The position numbers and the translations under genes were made by a program. Under the pieces are notes generated by a model. That model made no database searches. It was not told where the DNA came from and saw nothing but the letters and a program-made list of their open reading frames with translations. This document shows, one piece after another, positions 26,130 to 34,084 of a stretch of DNA of 64,000 bases (its first letter is position 1; each line of letters starts with the position of its first letter). The stretch covers positions 188,712-252,711 of the forward strand of contig NZ_LMMT01000012.1 of assembly GCF_001422365.1 (NCBI RefSeq), given 5' to 3'. The stretch comes from Pseudorhodoferax sp. Leaf265 (GTDB lineage Bacteria > Pseudomonadota > Gammaproteobacteria > Burkholderiales > Burkholderiaceae_C).

Positions 26130-27562
26130 TACGCACCCTCCATGTTCAGTTCGCGCACATCGACGAGGTGTCCGGCGACCGCCGCGGCAGCCACCATCGC
26201 CGGAGACATCAGGTGCGTGCGAGAGCCACGCCCCTGGCGACCCTTGAAGTTGCGATTGGTGGTGGACGCACAGCGCTCGCCTTCGGCCAAGGCATCTCCG
26301 TTCATCGCCACACACATCGAGCAACCCGAGCCAGCCCACTCCAGACCAGCCGCCGAGAAAATGCGGTCCAGACCTTCCTGTTCGGCTTGCGTCTTCACCA
26401 GCGTGGAGCCTGGCGAGACCAGTCCCGGCACGCGTGCCCGGCGGCCCGCGAGCACCGCAGCAGCGGCGCGCAGGTCCTCGATGCGGGAGTTCGTACACGA
26501 GCCGATGAACACGCGGTCGATCGCGATGTCGCGGATGTGCATGCCCGGGCGCAAGCCCATGTAGTCGAGCGCGTCGCGGACGTGCTTTGCCTTGCTGGTG
26601 TCCGCCATGGATGCCGGGTCTGGCACTGTGGACGTGACCGGCAAGGCATCCTCCGGCGTTGTTCCCCACGTCACAGTGGGCACGATGTCGGAAGCGCGCA
26701 GGTGCACTTCTCGGTCGAACGCAGCGTCCGTATCGCTGGTCAATTTCAGCCAGGCCTCGGCGGCGCGGTCGAACGCCATGCCCTGCGGGGCGAACGGGCG
26801 CCCGCGGACGTAGTCCAGCGTAGTGGCATCTGGCGCCACCATGCCGCAGCGGGCGCCGCACTCGATGGACATGTTGCACAAGGTCAAGCGGCCCTCCACG
26901 CTGAGCGCACGCACGGCCGAGCCTGCGTACTCGATTACATGTCCGGCAGCGCCGTCCGCGCCCAGGCGCGCGACGATGGTCAGCACCAGATCTTTGGCTG
27001 TGACGCCCTGGGCCAGTTCGCCGTCGACCGTCACGCGCAAGCGCTTGGGCGGTTTCTGCCAGAGCGTCTGCGTCATGAGCACGTGGGCCACTTCCGAGGC
27101 CCCCACGCCGAAAGCCCAGGCGCCCAGTGCGCCATGCGTGGAAGTGTGGCTGTCGCCTTCCACGACAAGCGTGCCCGGAAGCGTCAAACCAAGCTCCGGG
27201 CCGACAACGTGGCAGATGCCCTGCCAGGGATGGTTCATTCCATAGTGGCGGATGCCGTATGCCCCTGCATTCGCGGCGAACTGGTCCATGATGCGTGTGA
27301 ATTCGCCCTTGGGGTCGAGACGGTGGATCGGAACGGAGCGTCCGCGCGTGGGCACGTAGTGGTCGGCGATGCCGACGGTGAGGTCCGGCCGCGCGACCGT
27401 TTCGCCCTTGTCACGCATCTTGTTGAAGGCGTGGAACGAGCCCTCCTGCAGATAGTGCCTGTCCACCCACACAAGGCTGGCGCCATCCTCGCGCGTCGCA
27501 ATCACATGCGAGTCCCACAACTTCTCGAAGAGGCTGCGCGGCGGAGCGGAATGCTCACTCAT
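26129..27562 (-). CDS. LeuC-like large subunit of an aconitase-family hydratase/isomerase
   Basis: A 477-residue catalytic subunit. The [4Fe-4S] ligands are visible in IGSCTNSR and GSGCSMC. GDSHTSTHGALG and RNFKGRQGRGSRTHL are family signatures. E. coli LeuC has HLVHEVTSPQAF near the N terminus; here the matching region is HYLQEGSFHAF, and DHNVSTQ is replaced by DHYVPTRG. These active-site changes, with the altered LeuD loop, point to a divergent specificity. The order LeuC-LeuD beside an isocitrate-lyase-type enzyme recalls the dimethylmaleate hydratase plus dimethylmalate lyase steps of anaerobic nicotinate breakdown. That analogy is inference. Confidence 0.9.
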   Translation of the reverse strand: MSEHSAPPRSLFEKLWDSHVIATREDGASLVWVDRHYLQEGSFHAFNKMRDKGETVARPDLTVGIADHYVPTRGRSVPIHRLDPKGEFTRIMDQFAANAGAYGIRHYGMNHPWQGICHVVGPELGLTLPGTLVVEGDSHTSTHGALGAWAFGVGASEVAHVLMTQTLWQKPPKRLRVTVDGELAQGVTAKDLVLTIVARLGADGAAGHVIEYAGSAVRALSVEGRLTLCNMSIECGARCGMVAPDATTLDYVRGRPFAPQGMAFDRAAEAWLKLTSDTDAAFDREVHLRASDIVPTVTWGTTPEDALPVTSTVPDPASMADTSKAKHVRDALDYMGLRPGMHIRDIAIDRVFIGSCTNSRIEDLRAAAAVLAGRRARVPGLVSPGSTLVKTQAEQEGLDRIFSAAGLEWAGSGCSMCVAMNGDALAEGERCASTTNRNFKGRQGRGSRTHLMSPAMVAAAAVAGHLVDVRELNMEGA

Positions 27563-28418
27563 AGCTGCGTGCCAGTGCCAGCAGCTCGGGCGTACCGATC
27601 AACGCATTGAAGGCGTTGAAGTCGATCATCTGCGGTTGCTTCGGCAATGTTGTGCCGTGCTGCAGGAGGCTTGTGAAGTAGTCCTGCAGTTGAGTGGCGG
27701 CGAAGCGCACCGTGCCACCTGGGAAGATGACGATGCGGTAGCCGCGTTCTCCCAGCTCGGACACGCTCTGGATCGGCGTTTTGCCGCCTTCCACCATGTT
27801 GGCCAGCATCGGCACGCGGGATGCGAAGATCTCGCACACCTTGTCCATGTCCGCCGGTGTTGTCGGCGCTTCGATGAAGAGGGCATCGACGCCGGTCTCC
27901 AGGTACGCTTCGGCTCTATCGATGGCCGCTTGTAAGCCTTCCACCGCCACGGCATCCGTGCGAGCCATCACCAGCATGCCGGATTGGCGCGCATCCAGTG
28001 CCGCACGCAGCTTTCCGCACATCTCCGATGTCGGGATCAGCGACTTGTTGTCCAAGTGCCCGCAGCGCTTTGGAAACGTCTGGTCCTCCAACTGGATCAT
28101 GGCCGCGCCCGCGCGTTCGAAGTCGCGTACCGTGCGCTGGGTGTTCAAGGCGTTGCCGAAGCCGGTGTCGCCATCGACGATCAGCGGCGTGCGGATGCGG
28201 TCGGTGATGCGGGCACAGGTGTCCACGGCTTCCTTGGCCGTGGTCAGCCCAACGTCGGAGCGTCCGAACTGTGTGTAGGCCACTCCCCCGCCGGAGAGAT
28301 AAAGCGCCTCATGCCCGGCTTGTTCAGCCAGGAGCGCCGAGAGGGCGTCGTACACGCCGGGCGCCAGCACAGCCGGGCCGCGTTGCAGGCGCTGCTTGAG
28401 GGTGGAGGCAGTCGTCAT
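27555..28418 (-). CDS. Isocitrate lyase/PEP mutase-superfamily C-C lyase
   Basis: A 287-residue TIM-barrel enzyme. VDGDTGFG (81-88) provides the Mg-binding aspartates, and KRCGH (117-121) is the lyase signature with catalytic cysteine, as in methylisocitrate and 2,3-dimethylmalate lyases; phosphonomutases lack it. The reaction is expected to be retro-aldol cleavage of a 2-hydroxy-dicarboxylate to pyruvate or glyoxylate plus a carboxylate. An in-frame ATG 75 bases upstream is rejected because AAAGGA precedes this ATG. Its end overlaps the LeuC-like start by eight bases, tying hydration and cleavage together. Confidence 0.9.
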   Translation of the reverse strand: MTTASTLKQRLQRGPAVLAPGVYDALSALLAEQAGHEALYLSGGGVAYTQFGRSDVGLTTAKEAVDTCARITDRIRTPLIVDGDTGFGNALNTQRTVRDFERAGAAMIQLEDQTFPKRCGHLDNKSLIPTSEMCGKLRAALDARQSGMLVMARTDAVAVEGLQAAIDRAEAYLETGVDALFIEAPTTPADMDKVCEIFASRVPMLANMVEGGKTPIQSVSELGERGYRIVIFPGGTVRFAATQLQDYFTSLLQHGTTLPKQPQMIDFNAFNALIGTPELLALARSYE

Positions 28419-28522
28419 TTCGATCCTTTTGGTGTTCGTGAGGCAAAGCGCTGCCCGACCCTGCCCACTGGGCATGGTTGTCGAGCGCGTCACCGCGACC
28501 TTGCGCGGTCGCGTCTGCGGGC

Positions 28523-29098
28523 TTACTCGATGCTGGAGAGTTCCGAGATCGAAACGACGCGGGCGATGCCGCGCAGCAACGCGATGGACGCGTCGTGCTC
28601 CTCCTGGCTCACGGCCGCGCAGGCGTCTTCCACCACTACAACCCGGTAGTCCCGGTCGTGCGCGTCGCGCACCAGGCTTTGCACGGCCCAGGCGGTGCTC
28701 ACGCCCGCCACCACCAGTTGCTTGACCTCCTGCGCGCGCAGAGCAGGTTCGAGTGGCGTGCCGTAGAAGGCATTGATACGGGGCTTCTCGACCACCATGT
28801 CGGCCAGGCTTGCCTTCAAGTCCGGATGGAACTCGGTGCCAGGGCCGCCGAGCGCGAGCGCGCCGAATTGCTTGGCCTTGCCGAACATCGGCGAGAACGC
28901 AGGGGCCTCGTGGTAGCCAGGCTTAAACCCGACCTTGACGAGCACGCTCAGCCAATCGTTCGCTTTCGCGTGCTCAAGCAGGGTGTTGGCGTGCTGGATC
29001 ACTTGGCGGTTGGCCGCGTGCTGGGCCGAGCGTGCGATCTTGCCGGTGGGGTGCATGATGTCGACGATGTAGTCGAGGCCGATGAATGCAGTTTTCAT
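28523..29098 (-). CDS. Isochorismatase-fold hydrolase lacking the catalytic cysteine
   Basis: A 191-residue protein with the cysteine hydrolase/isochorismatase fold. Asp9 (GLDYIVDI) and Lys105 (VVEKPRINAFYGT) occupy the first two triad positions. The third motif normally reads Gly-x-x-Thr-x-x-Cys-Val, but here is GVSTAWAV with Ala138 in place of cysteine. Cys-dependent amidases such as RutB or maleamate amidase should not work this way; true isochorismatases and PhzD also lack this cysteine and cleave vinyl ethers by acid catalysis. It lies between the SDR and the lyase gene, so a hydrolytic or elimination step in the pathway is likely. Confidence 0.85.
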   Translation of the reverse strand: MKTAFIGLDYIVDIMHPTGKIARSAQHAANRQVIQHANTLLEHAKANDWLSVLVKVGFKPGYHEAPAFSPMFGKAKQFGALALGGPGTEFHPDLKASLADMVVEKPRINAFYGTPLEPALRAQEVKQLVVAGVSTAWAVQSLVRDAHDRDYRVVVVEDACAAVSQEEHDASIALLRGIARVVSISELSSIE

Positions 29099-29146
29099 GG
29101 GAGTTCCGGGATGTGAATGTTCAGGAAGGGGAAGATCGATCGAGGG

Positions 29147-29920
29147 TCAGGGCTTGCCGCCGTCGACGTTGAGTTCCATGCCAGTCATGTAGGAGGCCTC
29201 GTCGCTGGCGAGGAAAAGCACCACCGATGCGATTTCCTCGGGTTGCGCGAGACGCTGCAGCGCACGCACCGAAGCCAGGTCGTCGAATACCTTCGCCTGT
29301 GCCGCGGCGTCGAGTCGCTCGACGAACTTGCGCGGCATGGGGGTGTCGACGGGACCTGGGCAGATCACGTTGAATCGAATGGGAGCGAACTCTTGCGCTG
29401 CGGCCTTGGTCAGCGCATTGACCGCCGCCTTCGACGCGCTGTAGGCACCAAGGTTCTTCAGCGGCCTGAGGGCGGCGCCGGACGAGACGTTGACGACGGA
29501 GCCTGCGCGCTTGTCGATCAAGGGCAAGGCACCACGGATCATCAGAAAGGTGCCGCGTCCGTTGACGGCCGCGAGCCGATCCCATTCAGCGACAGTCGTC
29601 TCGCCCAGCGGCTTGCCCAGGATGATGCCTGCGTTGTTGACGAGGATGTTGAGCACCACATCATCACGCGACAGTTCGTTGTAGAAGCGGTTCACATCCT
29701 CTTCCGACGCGATGTCGACCTTGCGGTACGTCACGTCGGAGCCGATCGCCACAAGCTTCTTCACCGCCTCGGAGTCCGGCTCGGCCAGGTCGGCGGCAAA
29801 AATCTTCGCGCCTTCGCGCGAGAAAGCACGGACGATCTCCATGCCGATGCCGCCGGTCGCACCACTCACGACCGCGGTCTTGCCTGCGAGGCGGGGCTCT
29901 GCTTGAGATTGCGCTGTCAT
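29147..29920 (-). CDS. SDR-family NAD(P)-dependent oxidoreductase of the island
   Basis: A 257-residue classical SDR with GATGGIG near the N terminus, NNAG, YSASK and the C-terminal GMELNVDGG. The chosen ATG has GGAG eight bases upstream; a start seven codons earlier would overlap the oxygenase stop. It follows the RutA-like oxygenase by 17 bp and precedes the isochorismatase-fold gene. In the analogous Rut pathway an SDR (RutE or YdfG) reduces malonic semialdehyde; here the aldehyde or alcohol is unknown. Confidence 0.88.
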   Translation of the reverse strand: MTAQSQAEPRLAGKTAVVSGATGGIGMEIVRAFSREGAKIFAADLAEPDSEAVKKLVAIGSDVTYRKVDIASEEDVNRFYNELSRDDVVLNILVNNAGIILGKPLGETTVAEWDRLAAVNGRGTFLMIRGALPLIDKRAGSVVNVSSGAALRPLKNLGAYSASKAAVNALTKAAAQEFAPIRFNVICPGPVDTPMPRKFVERLDAAAQAKVFDDLASVRALQRLAQPEEIASVVLFLASDEASYMTGMELNVDGGKP

Positions 29921-29937
29921 TTCTTTCTCCAATTCAC

Positions 29938-31050
29938 TCAATGACGCAGGCCCGCTTCACGCAGCAGCGGCATGACTTTGCGATCGAAGTAATCTAGCTC
30001 CTTCACATAGTCCAGGAAGTACAGCACGACGCCCTCAAGGCCTTCGTTCGAGTACACCTGCAGCTGCTCCACGATTTGCCGCGGCGTTCCGACGAGCGCG
30101 TTGGTACCGTAACCGGCGACGAATTTCTCCTGCGATTTGGCGAGACGTTCATTGAACGACTGGCTCTCAATGCCGAGCACGGCCATCATGTTTTTGGCAG
30201 CCTCCCAGTCACCGTGCTCCAGGATGGATTGGTAGACAGCACGCGCCTCATCCTCCGAATCGCGGGCGATCACCAGTGCGGAAGCGCACACACCGATCCG
30301 GCGCTGGTACTTCGTGGCAGCGATCTCCTTGACCGCCATGAACTTCTTGATGTTCTCTACCTTGTCGACGCTGGCAAAGGAGAAGTCCACGTTCTTGGCC
30401 GCGAAGTCCATGCCGGCGCCCGATGTCCCGGCGTTGATCAACACCGGGCGCTCTTGCAAGGGCTTGGGATCGCCTTGCACGCCTTTGAGCTGAAAGAACT
30501 GGCCGTCGTAGTCGAACGCGCCTTCGGTGCTCCAGATGCGCTGCACGATGTCCAGCCACTCGTCGCCGTATGCGTAGCGCATGTCGTGCTCCCGCATGGA
30601 GCCGCCGAACATCTCCATCTCTGGACGGAACCATCCCATGACGAGGTTGATGCCGAAGCGGCCGCCGGAGACGTGGTCGATGGTGGCGGCCTGCTTGGCC
30701 GCGACCACTGGATGCACCGTCGACACATGCGACGTGGCGAACACCCCAATGTTCTTCGTTGCCGCGGCCAGCGCCGCGGCGAATGTGTAGGTCTCGAAGG
30801 ACGTCCCGTTGAAGTTGGTCTTGCCGCCAAAGCCGCGCCAACGGCCCAAAGGCAGCGCGATCTCGAAACCCATCTGGTCGGCCTTGGTGACGATCTGCAG
30901 TGCCTGTTGCCAGGTCATCTCGAACGTCGTCGGCGCCTCGCTGATGAGCAAGCCATTGCTGCAGTTCATGCCGAACACGCCCAGCTTCAGTTTCTGGTCA
31001 TTCAGCAGCGGGTGAACGGGGCGCGCGGCCTGCGCTTGTGGGGTATTCAT
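29938..31050 (-). CDS. RutA-like flavin-dependent oxygenase (LLM class)
   Basis: A 370-residue bacterial-luciferase-fold oxygenase. It matches the pattern of pyrimidine oxygenase RutA: LGVFGMNCSNGLLIS at the start, LGRWRGFGGKTNF, ATIDHVSGGRFGINLVMGW, and AGTSGAGMDFAAKNVDFSF. RutA, DszA and HcbA1 of this group use FMNH2 and O2 through a flavin-N5-oxide to open rings or remove groups. The likely partner is the flavin reductase fusion in the same operon. It is the second gene after the MHS transporter and probably carries out the first attack on the imported substrate. Confidence 0.9.
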   Translation of the reverse strand: MNTPQAQAARPVHPLLNDQKLKLGVFGMNCSNGLLISEAPTTFEMTWQQALQIVTKADQMGFEIALPLGRWRGFGGKTNFNGTSFETYTFAAALAAATKNIGVFATSHVSTVHPVVAAKQAATIDHVSGGRFGINLVMGWFRPEMEMFGGSMREHDMRYAYGDEWLDIVQRIWSTEGAFDYDGQFFQLKGVQGDPKPLQERPVLINAGTSGAGMDFAAKNVDFSFASVDKVENIKKFMAVKEIAATKYQRRIGVCASALVIARDSEDEARAVYQSILEHGDWEAAKNMMAVLGIESQSFNERLAKSQEKFVAGYGTNALVGTPRQIVEQLQVYSNEGLEGVVLYFLDYVKELDYFDRKVMPLLREAGLRH

Positions 31051-31082
31051 GGTGTGATGCTCCAGGTTTGACGGTGTGCCAC

Positions 31083-32429
31083 TCAGGTCGTGGCGTGGTG
31101 GCGAGCGGTGATGGCGCGCCGCAGCAGAATGAGGCCGACGGTGCCGATGACGATCACCATCACGCCGTAGCTCACGATCGGCCAGGTCTCATTGTTGAAA
31201 GCCTTGAGCAGACCCAACGCGATCATCGGCGTGAAAGCGCCGCCGAGCAGCGATCCGATGTTTGCTCCCAACGAGAGGCCCGAGAACCGCACTTCGGGGC
31301 CGAAAGACTCCACCAGAAGCGCTGCCGTCGGGCCGTAAAACGCGGAGTTGAGGGCCAGAGCGGTGGTGACGGCGATGGTGATCAGCGTTATGTCCTTCGT
31401 CTGCAGCAGGCTGAAGAACTGGCTCAGGATTAGGATGAGGCCCAATGCGCCGAACAACATGACTGGCACACGGCCCAGCTTGTCCGAAAGGGCGCCGAAC
31501 GCGACCAGCGCGAAGATCTGTACGAACGAGGCGATGGCCACCGTTGTCATCATGTCGGACAGAGCCAACTTGAGCGTGCCCACGCAATACTGAACGGCGA
31601 AGACGATGACCAGGTAGTAGATGCACTGGCTTACCGCGAACACGGCGGCCGAACAAGCCACCTCACGCGGGTAGGTACGGATGACGACCAGCAGAGGCGC
31701 ACGTGTGTGCCCCTTCTTAGCGACCGCAGCCTTGAACTCCGGTGTCTCGATCGTCTGAGTGCGCACCCACAAGCCCAGTGCCAGCACCACCACGGCGAAG
31801 ATGAATGGCAGTCTCCAGCCCCAGGTCATGTACTCGGGCCCGGTGACGGCCGCAGCGAGCTTGAGCATGCCGGTGGCGAGCAACAGGCCCAGCGGCACCG
31901 CGGCCTGTGGCAGAGAACCGATCAGGCCGCGGCGGTGCAGTGGTGCATGCTCCACCGACATCAGCACTGCGCCGCCCCATTCGCCGCCGTACGCGATCCC
32001 TTGGATCAAGCGCAGGATGACCAAGCCGATCGGAGCGGCGATACCAATCTGGGCGTACGTCGGTAGAAGGCCGATGCAGAAGGTTGAGACGCCGATCATC
32101 ATGAGGGACAGCAGCATCAGCGGCTTGCGGCCGATCTTGTCGCCGTAGTGACCGAAGACCACGCCGCCCACCGGACGAGCAATGAAACCCACGGCCAGCG
32201 TAGCAGCGCCCAGCATGGTCGCTAGAAAGGGATCTGAAGCTGGAAAGAAGAGCGGCGCCAGGATGACGGTTGCGACACTGGCGTAGAGCAAGAAGTCATA
32301 GCTCTCCAGCACCATGCCGAAGAAGCTGCCTGCGATCGAGCGGCGTGACGCGGCAGTGCCAGGTTGTGTAAGTCCAGGCGCCGGCGGTGTTACCGCGGCA
32401 CCGCTTGTCAGCGGCACGGATTGGGTCAT
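31083..32429 (-). CDS. MHS-family MFS transporter (ShiA/ProP type)
   Basis: About 448 residues with twelve predicted membrane helices. The metabolite:H+ symporter features are FFGMVLESYDFLLYAS in helix 1, the loop GHYGDKIGRKPLML and RLIQGIAYGGEWGGAVL. These transporters import organic acids and zwitterions such as shikimate, alpha-ketoglutarate, dicarboxylates or betaine. It is the first gene of the leftward island operon, directly behind a large palindromic operator, so it probably imports the pathway substrate. The ATG chosen follows a 17-codon non-conserved in-frame extension. Confidence 0.92.
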   Translation of the reverse strand: MTQSVPLTSGAAVTPPAPGLTQPGTAASRRSIAGSFFGMVLESYDFLLYASVATVILAPLFFPASDPFLATMLGAATLAVGFIARPVGGVVFGHYGDKIGRKPLMLLSLMMIGVSTFCIGLLPTYAQIGIAAPIGLVILRLIQGIAYGGEWGGAVLMSVEHAPLHRRGLIGSLPQAAVPLGLLLATGMLKLAAAVTGPEYMTWGWRLPFIFAVVVLALGLWVRTQTIETPEFKAAVAKKGHTRAPLLVVIRTYPREVACSAAVFAVSQCIYYLVIVFAVQYCVGTLKLALSDMMTTVAIASFVQIFALVAFGALSDKLGRVPVMLFGALGLILILSQFFSLLQTKDITLITIAVTTALALNSAFYGPTAALLVESFGPEVRFSGLSLGANIGSLLGGAFTPMIALGLLKAFNNETWPIVSYGVMVIVIGTVGLILLRRAITARHHATT

Positions 32430-32482
32430 GAGGGAACGCTCGCAGAGGTTGAGGGGCGATGCCTCACCGCCCTGTAGCAAAA

Positions 32483-32512
32483 CTATAAGGTACTTACGTT
32501 ATAACCTTATAG
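32483..32512. promoter_or_regulatory. Large operator: CTATAAGGT / ACCTTATAG inverted repeat
   Basis: Perfect 9-bp arms are separated by 12 bp, with centres 21 bp apart. On the minus strand the proximal arm contains TATAGT, a good -10 candidate for the MHS transporter gene, so a bound regulator would block transcription. Both halves extend into sequence resembling the CAAGG...CCTTG site before the GntR genes. Repression by one or both GntR proteins is inferred. Confidence 0.6.
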
Positions 32513-32520
32513 TGGTAAAC

Positions 32521-33050
32521 CCGGTGGCCTGTGAGTTTGGCCGTTCTGCAAGCACCGCAATGGGAATGGCGCGACAACGCAGCCGTGACGCCCGAGCCGG
32601 ACCAGCCCACGTCACTGCAGCACTGGGGTCCGGCTCAGTTCCGATGTGGCGCCCTACGTACGCGAAGCGGCAATGTCTGGGGCGGGAAGCAAAATATGTT
32701 CAACCTTCGATCTCAGGCGGCTGGTGTCATGGGTGGACGTGCGTCGCAGCTGGAACATGTTGGCTGGCGCAAAGCCGACACTCCCGACTGACCGCTCTTG
32801 GCCGTTCGGAGACATCCGGGCCGCCCTCACTGTAGCCCGGCCGGTGCAACCCCGGCGTGCACATGCCACGCTGGGCTTGGCGTCGAGGCCAGGCCCGAGC
32901 AAGTACGCTGAACAACTCCCGGAGCGCCTTTTTGCACCACTTGTGTCAGCAGTCACTTACTTGGCAGAGTTTGAACTTTCTCTGTCATCTGACACGCCTC
33001 CCGGGCGCGGAATGCAACACCTGCATATGCCTCGGCGAATAAACGGCTTG
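32521..33050. other. About 530 bp without a recognisable gene
   Basis: Short open frames exist on both strands, but none has a recognisable domain, a good ribosome binding site or coding-like third-position bias. It separates the island operator from the 3' end of an AraC gene and may be the right edge of the acquired segment. No repeat or insertion-sequence end was seen. Confidence 0.4.
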
Positions 33051-33983
33051 TCAGCGAACCCGCGTGGTCGGGAACGATCCGTCCACAGTGTCCCGGTGGA
33101 CGACGTTGCAGTGCTCGCGCCGCCAGGCGCCCGGCGTCGCGCCCATGGCCTGCGCGAACACCCGTGTGAAGTGGCTCTGGTCGGCAAAGCCGCATTCCGC
33201 GGCGATCTCCGCCAACGGCATCCGGGTGGTGGCAAGCAGGCCCTGTGCCTTCTCGACGCGCTGGGCCTGCAGCCACTGGTGCGGCGTCTTGCCCGTGCTG
33301 GTGCGGAAGGCCCGGATGAAGTGGCTGCGCGACAGCTGGCAGGCATCGGCGATGTCGCTCACCGACAGGTCGTCCTGCAGGCGGCTGTGCAGCAGTTCCT
33401 TGGCGCGGCGCTCGTGCACGCGCGAGAGGCCCTGGCGCTTGGCGTGGGCCGGTGCGGTGGCGCCGCCGTACTGTTCGAGCAGGTGCGTGCCGATCACGGT
33501 GGCCATCTGGTCCACGAACAGGCCGCTGGCTTCGGCAGGCCGTGCCAGCGCGGGCAGCAGGGCGCGCGCGAGATGGGCCAGCACCGGGTCCTGCAGGCCG
33601 GTCACGCACTCCAGGCCCGTCACGCGGCGGCCGAGCCGCTCGTCGGTGGCGCGCGCGAAGAAGCTGGGCGCCATCTCCAGCAGCACGAAGTCGAAGGCCC
33701 CGAGCATGTCGGCGCGGTAGTCGTCGGCAAAGTTGCGCACATACACCGCGCTGGTCTCGAAGCCATGCGTCGAGGCGTGGTGGGGGTGGAAGATGCGCCG
33801 GGTGTGCCCTGGCGTCAGCGAGATGCCGACCAGGTAGCCGCGGTCGCTGGCCGGCGTGGCGACCTGGCCCAGCGCGGCATCCGCCGTGCGCTTGCGGTAC
33901 AGCCGCATGCCGGTGCAGGCCAGCTCCTGGTCGTGGTGCAGCTTGCCGGCCATGCAGCCCAGCGAATCGGTGACGGCCGCCAT
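33051..33983 (-). CDS. AraC-family transcriptional regulator
   Basis: A 310-residue regulator with a divergent N-terminal sensing region and two C-terminal helix-turn-helix units from about residue 195 (LSVSDIADACQLSRSHFIRAF, then CGFADQSHFTRVFAQAMG). AGGAG precedes the ATG. It lies 101 bp downstream of the TehA-like gene on the same strand and faces the island region with its 3' end. Its target is unknown. It could act on the pirin-TehA operon or elsewhere. Confidence 0.88.
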   Translation of the reverse strand: MAAVTDSLGCMAGKLHHDQELACTGMRLYRKRTADAALGQVATPASDRGYLVGISLTPGHTRRIFHPHHASTHGFETSAVYVRNFADDYRADMLGAFDFVLLEMAPSFFARATDERLGRRVTGLECVTGLQDPVLAHLARALLPALARPAEASGLFVDQMATVIGTHLLEQYGGATAPAHAKRQGLSRVHERRAKELLHSRLQDDLSVSDIADACQLSRSHFIRAFRTSTGKTPHQWLQAQRVEKAQGLLATTRMPLAEIAAECGFADQSHFTRVFAQAMGATPGAWRREHCNVVHRDTVDGSFPTTRVR

Positions 33984-34084
33984 CGGCGCTCCTGCGTGGA
34001 AAGGGGCAGCACCTTACCACCGGGACGCGACACTTCCGCCAGCACCCCGTCAGCCCGCACGCGAGCGCCAGCGCGGGCCGTGGC

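Noticed and set aside
25497-27562. Leucine-biosynthetic leuCD
   Set aside because: There is no leuA or leuB nearby, both substrate loops differ from biosynthetic enzymes, and the genes lie inside a catabolic operon.
28523-29098. RutB or maleamate amidase
   Set aside because: The required nucleophilic cysteine is replaced by alanine.
32521-33050. Short open frames on both strands as genes
   Set aside because: No domain, ribosome binding site or coding bias supports any of them.
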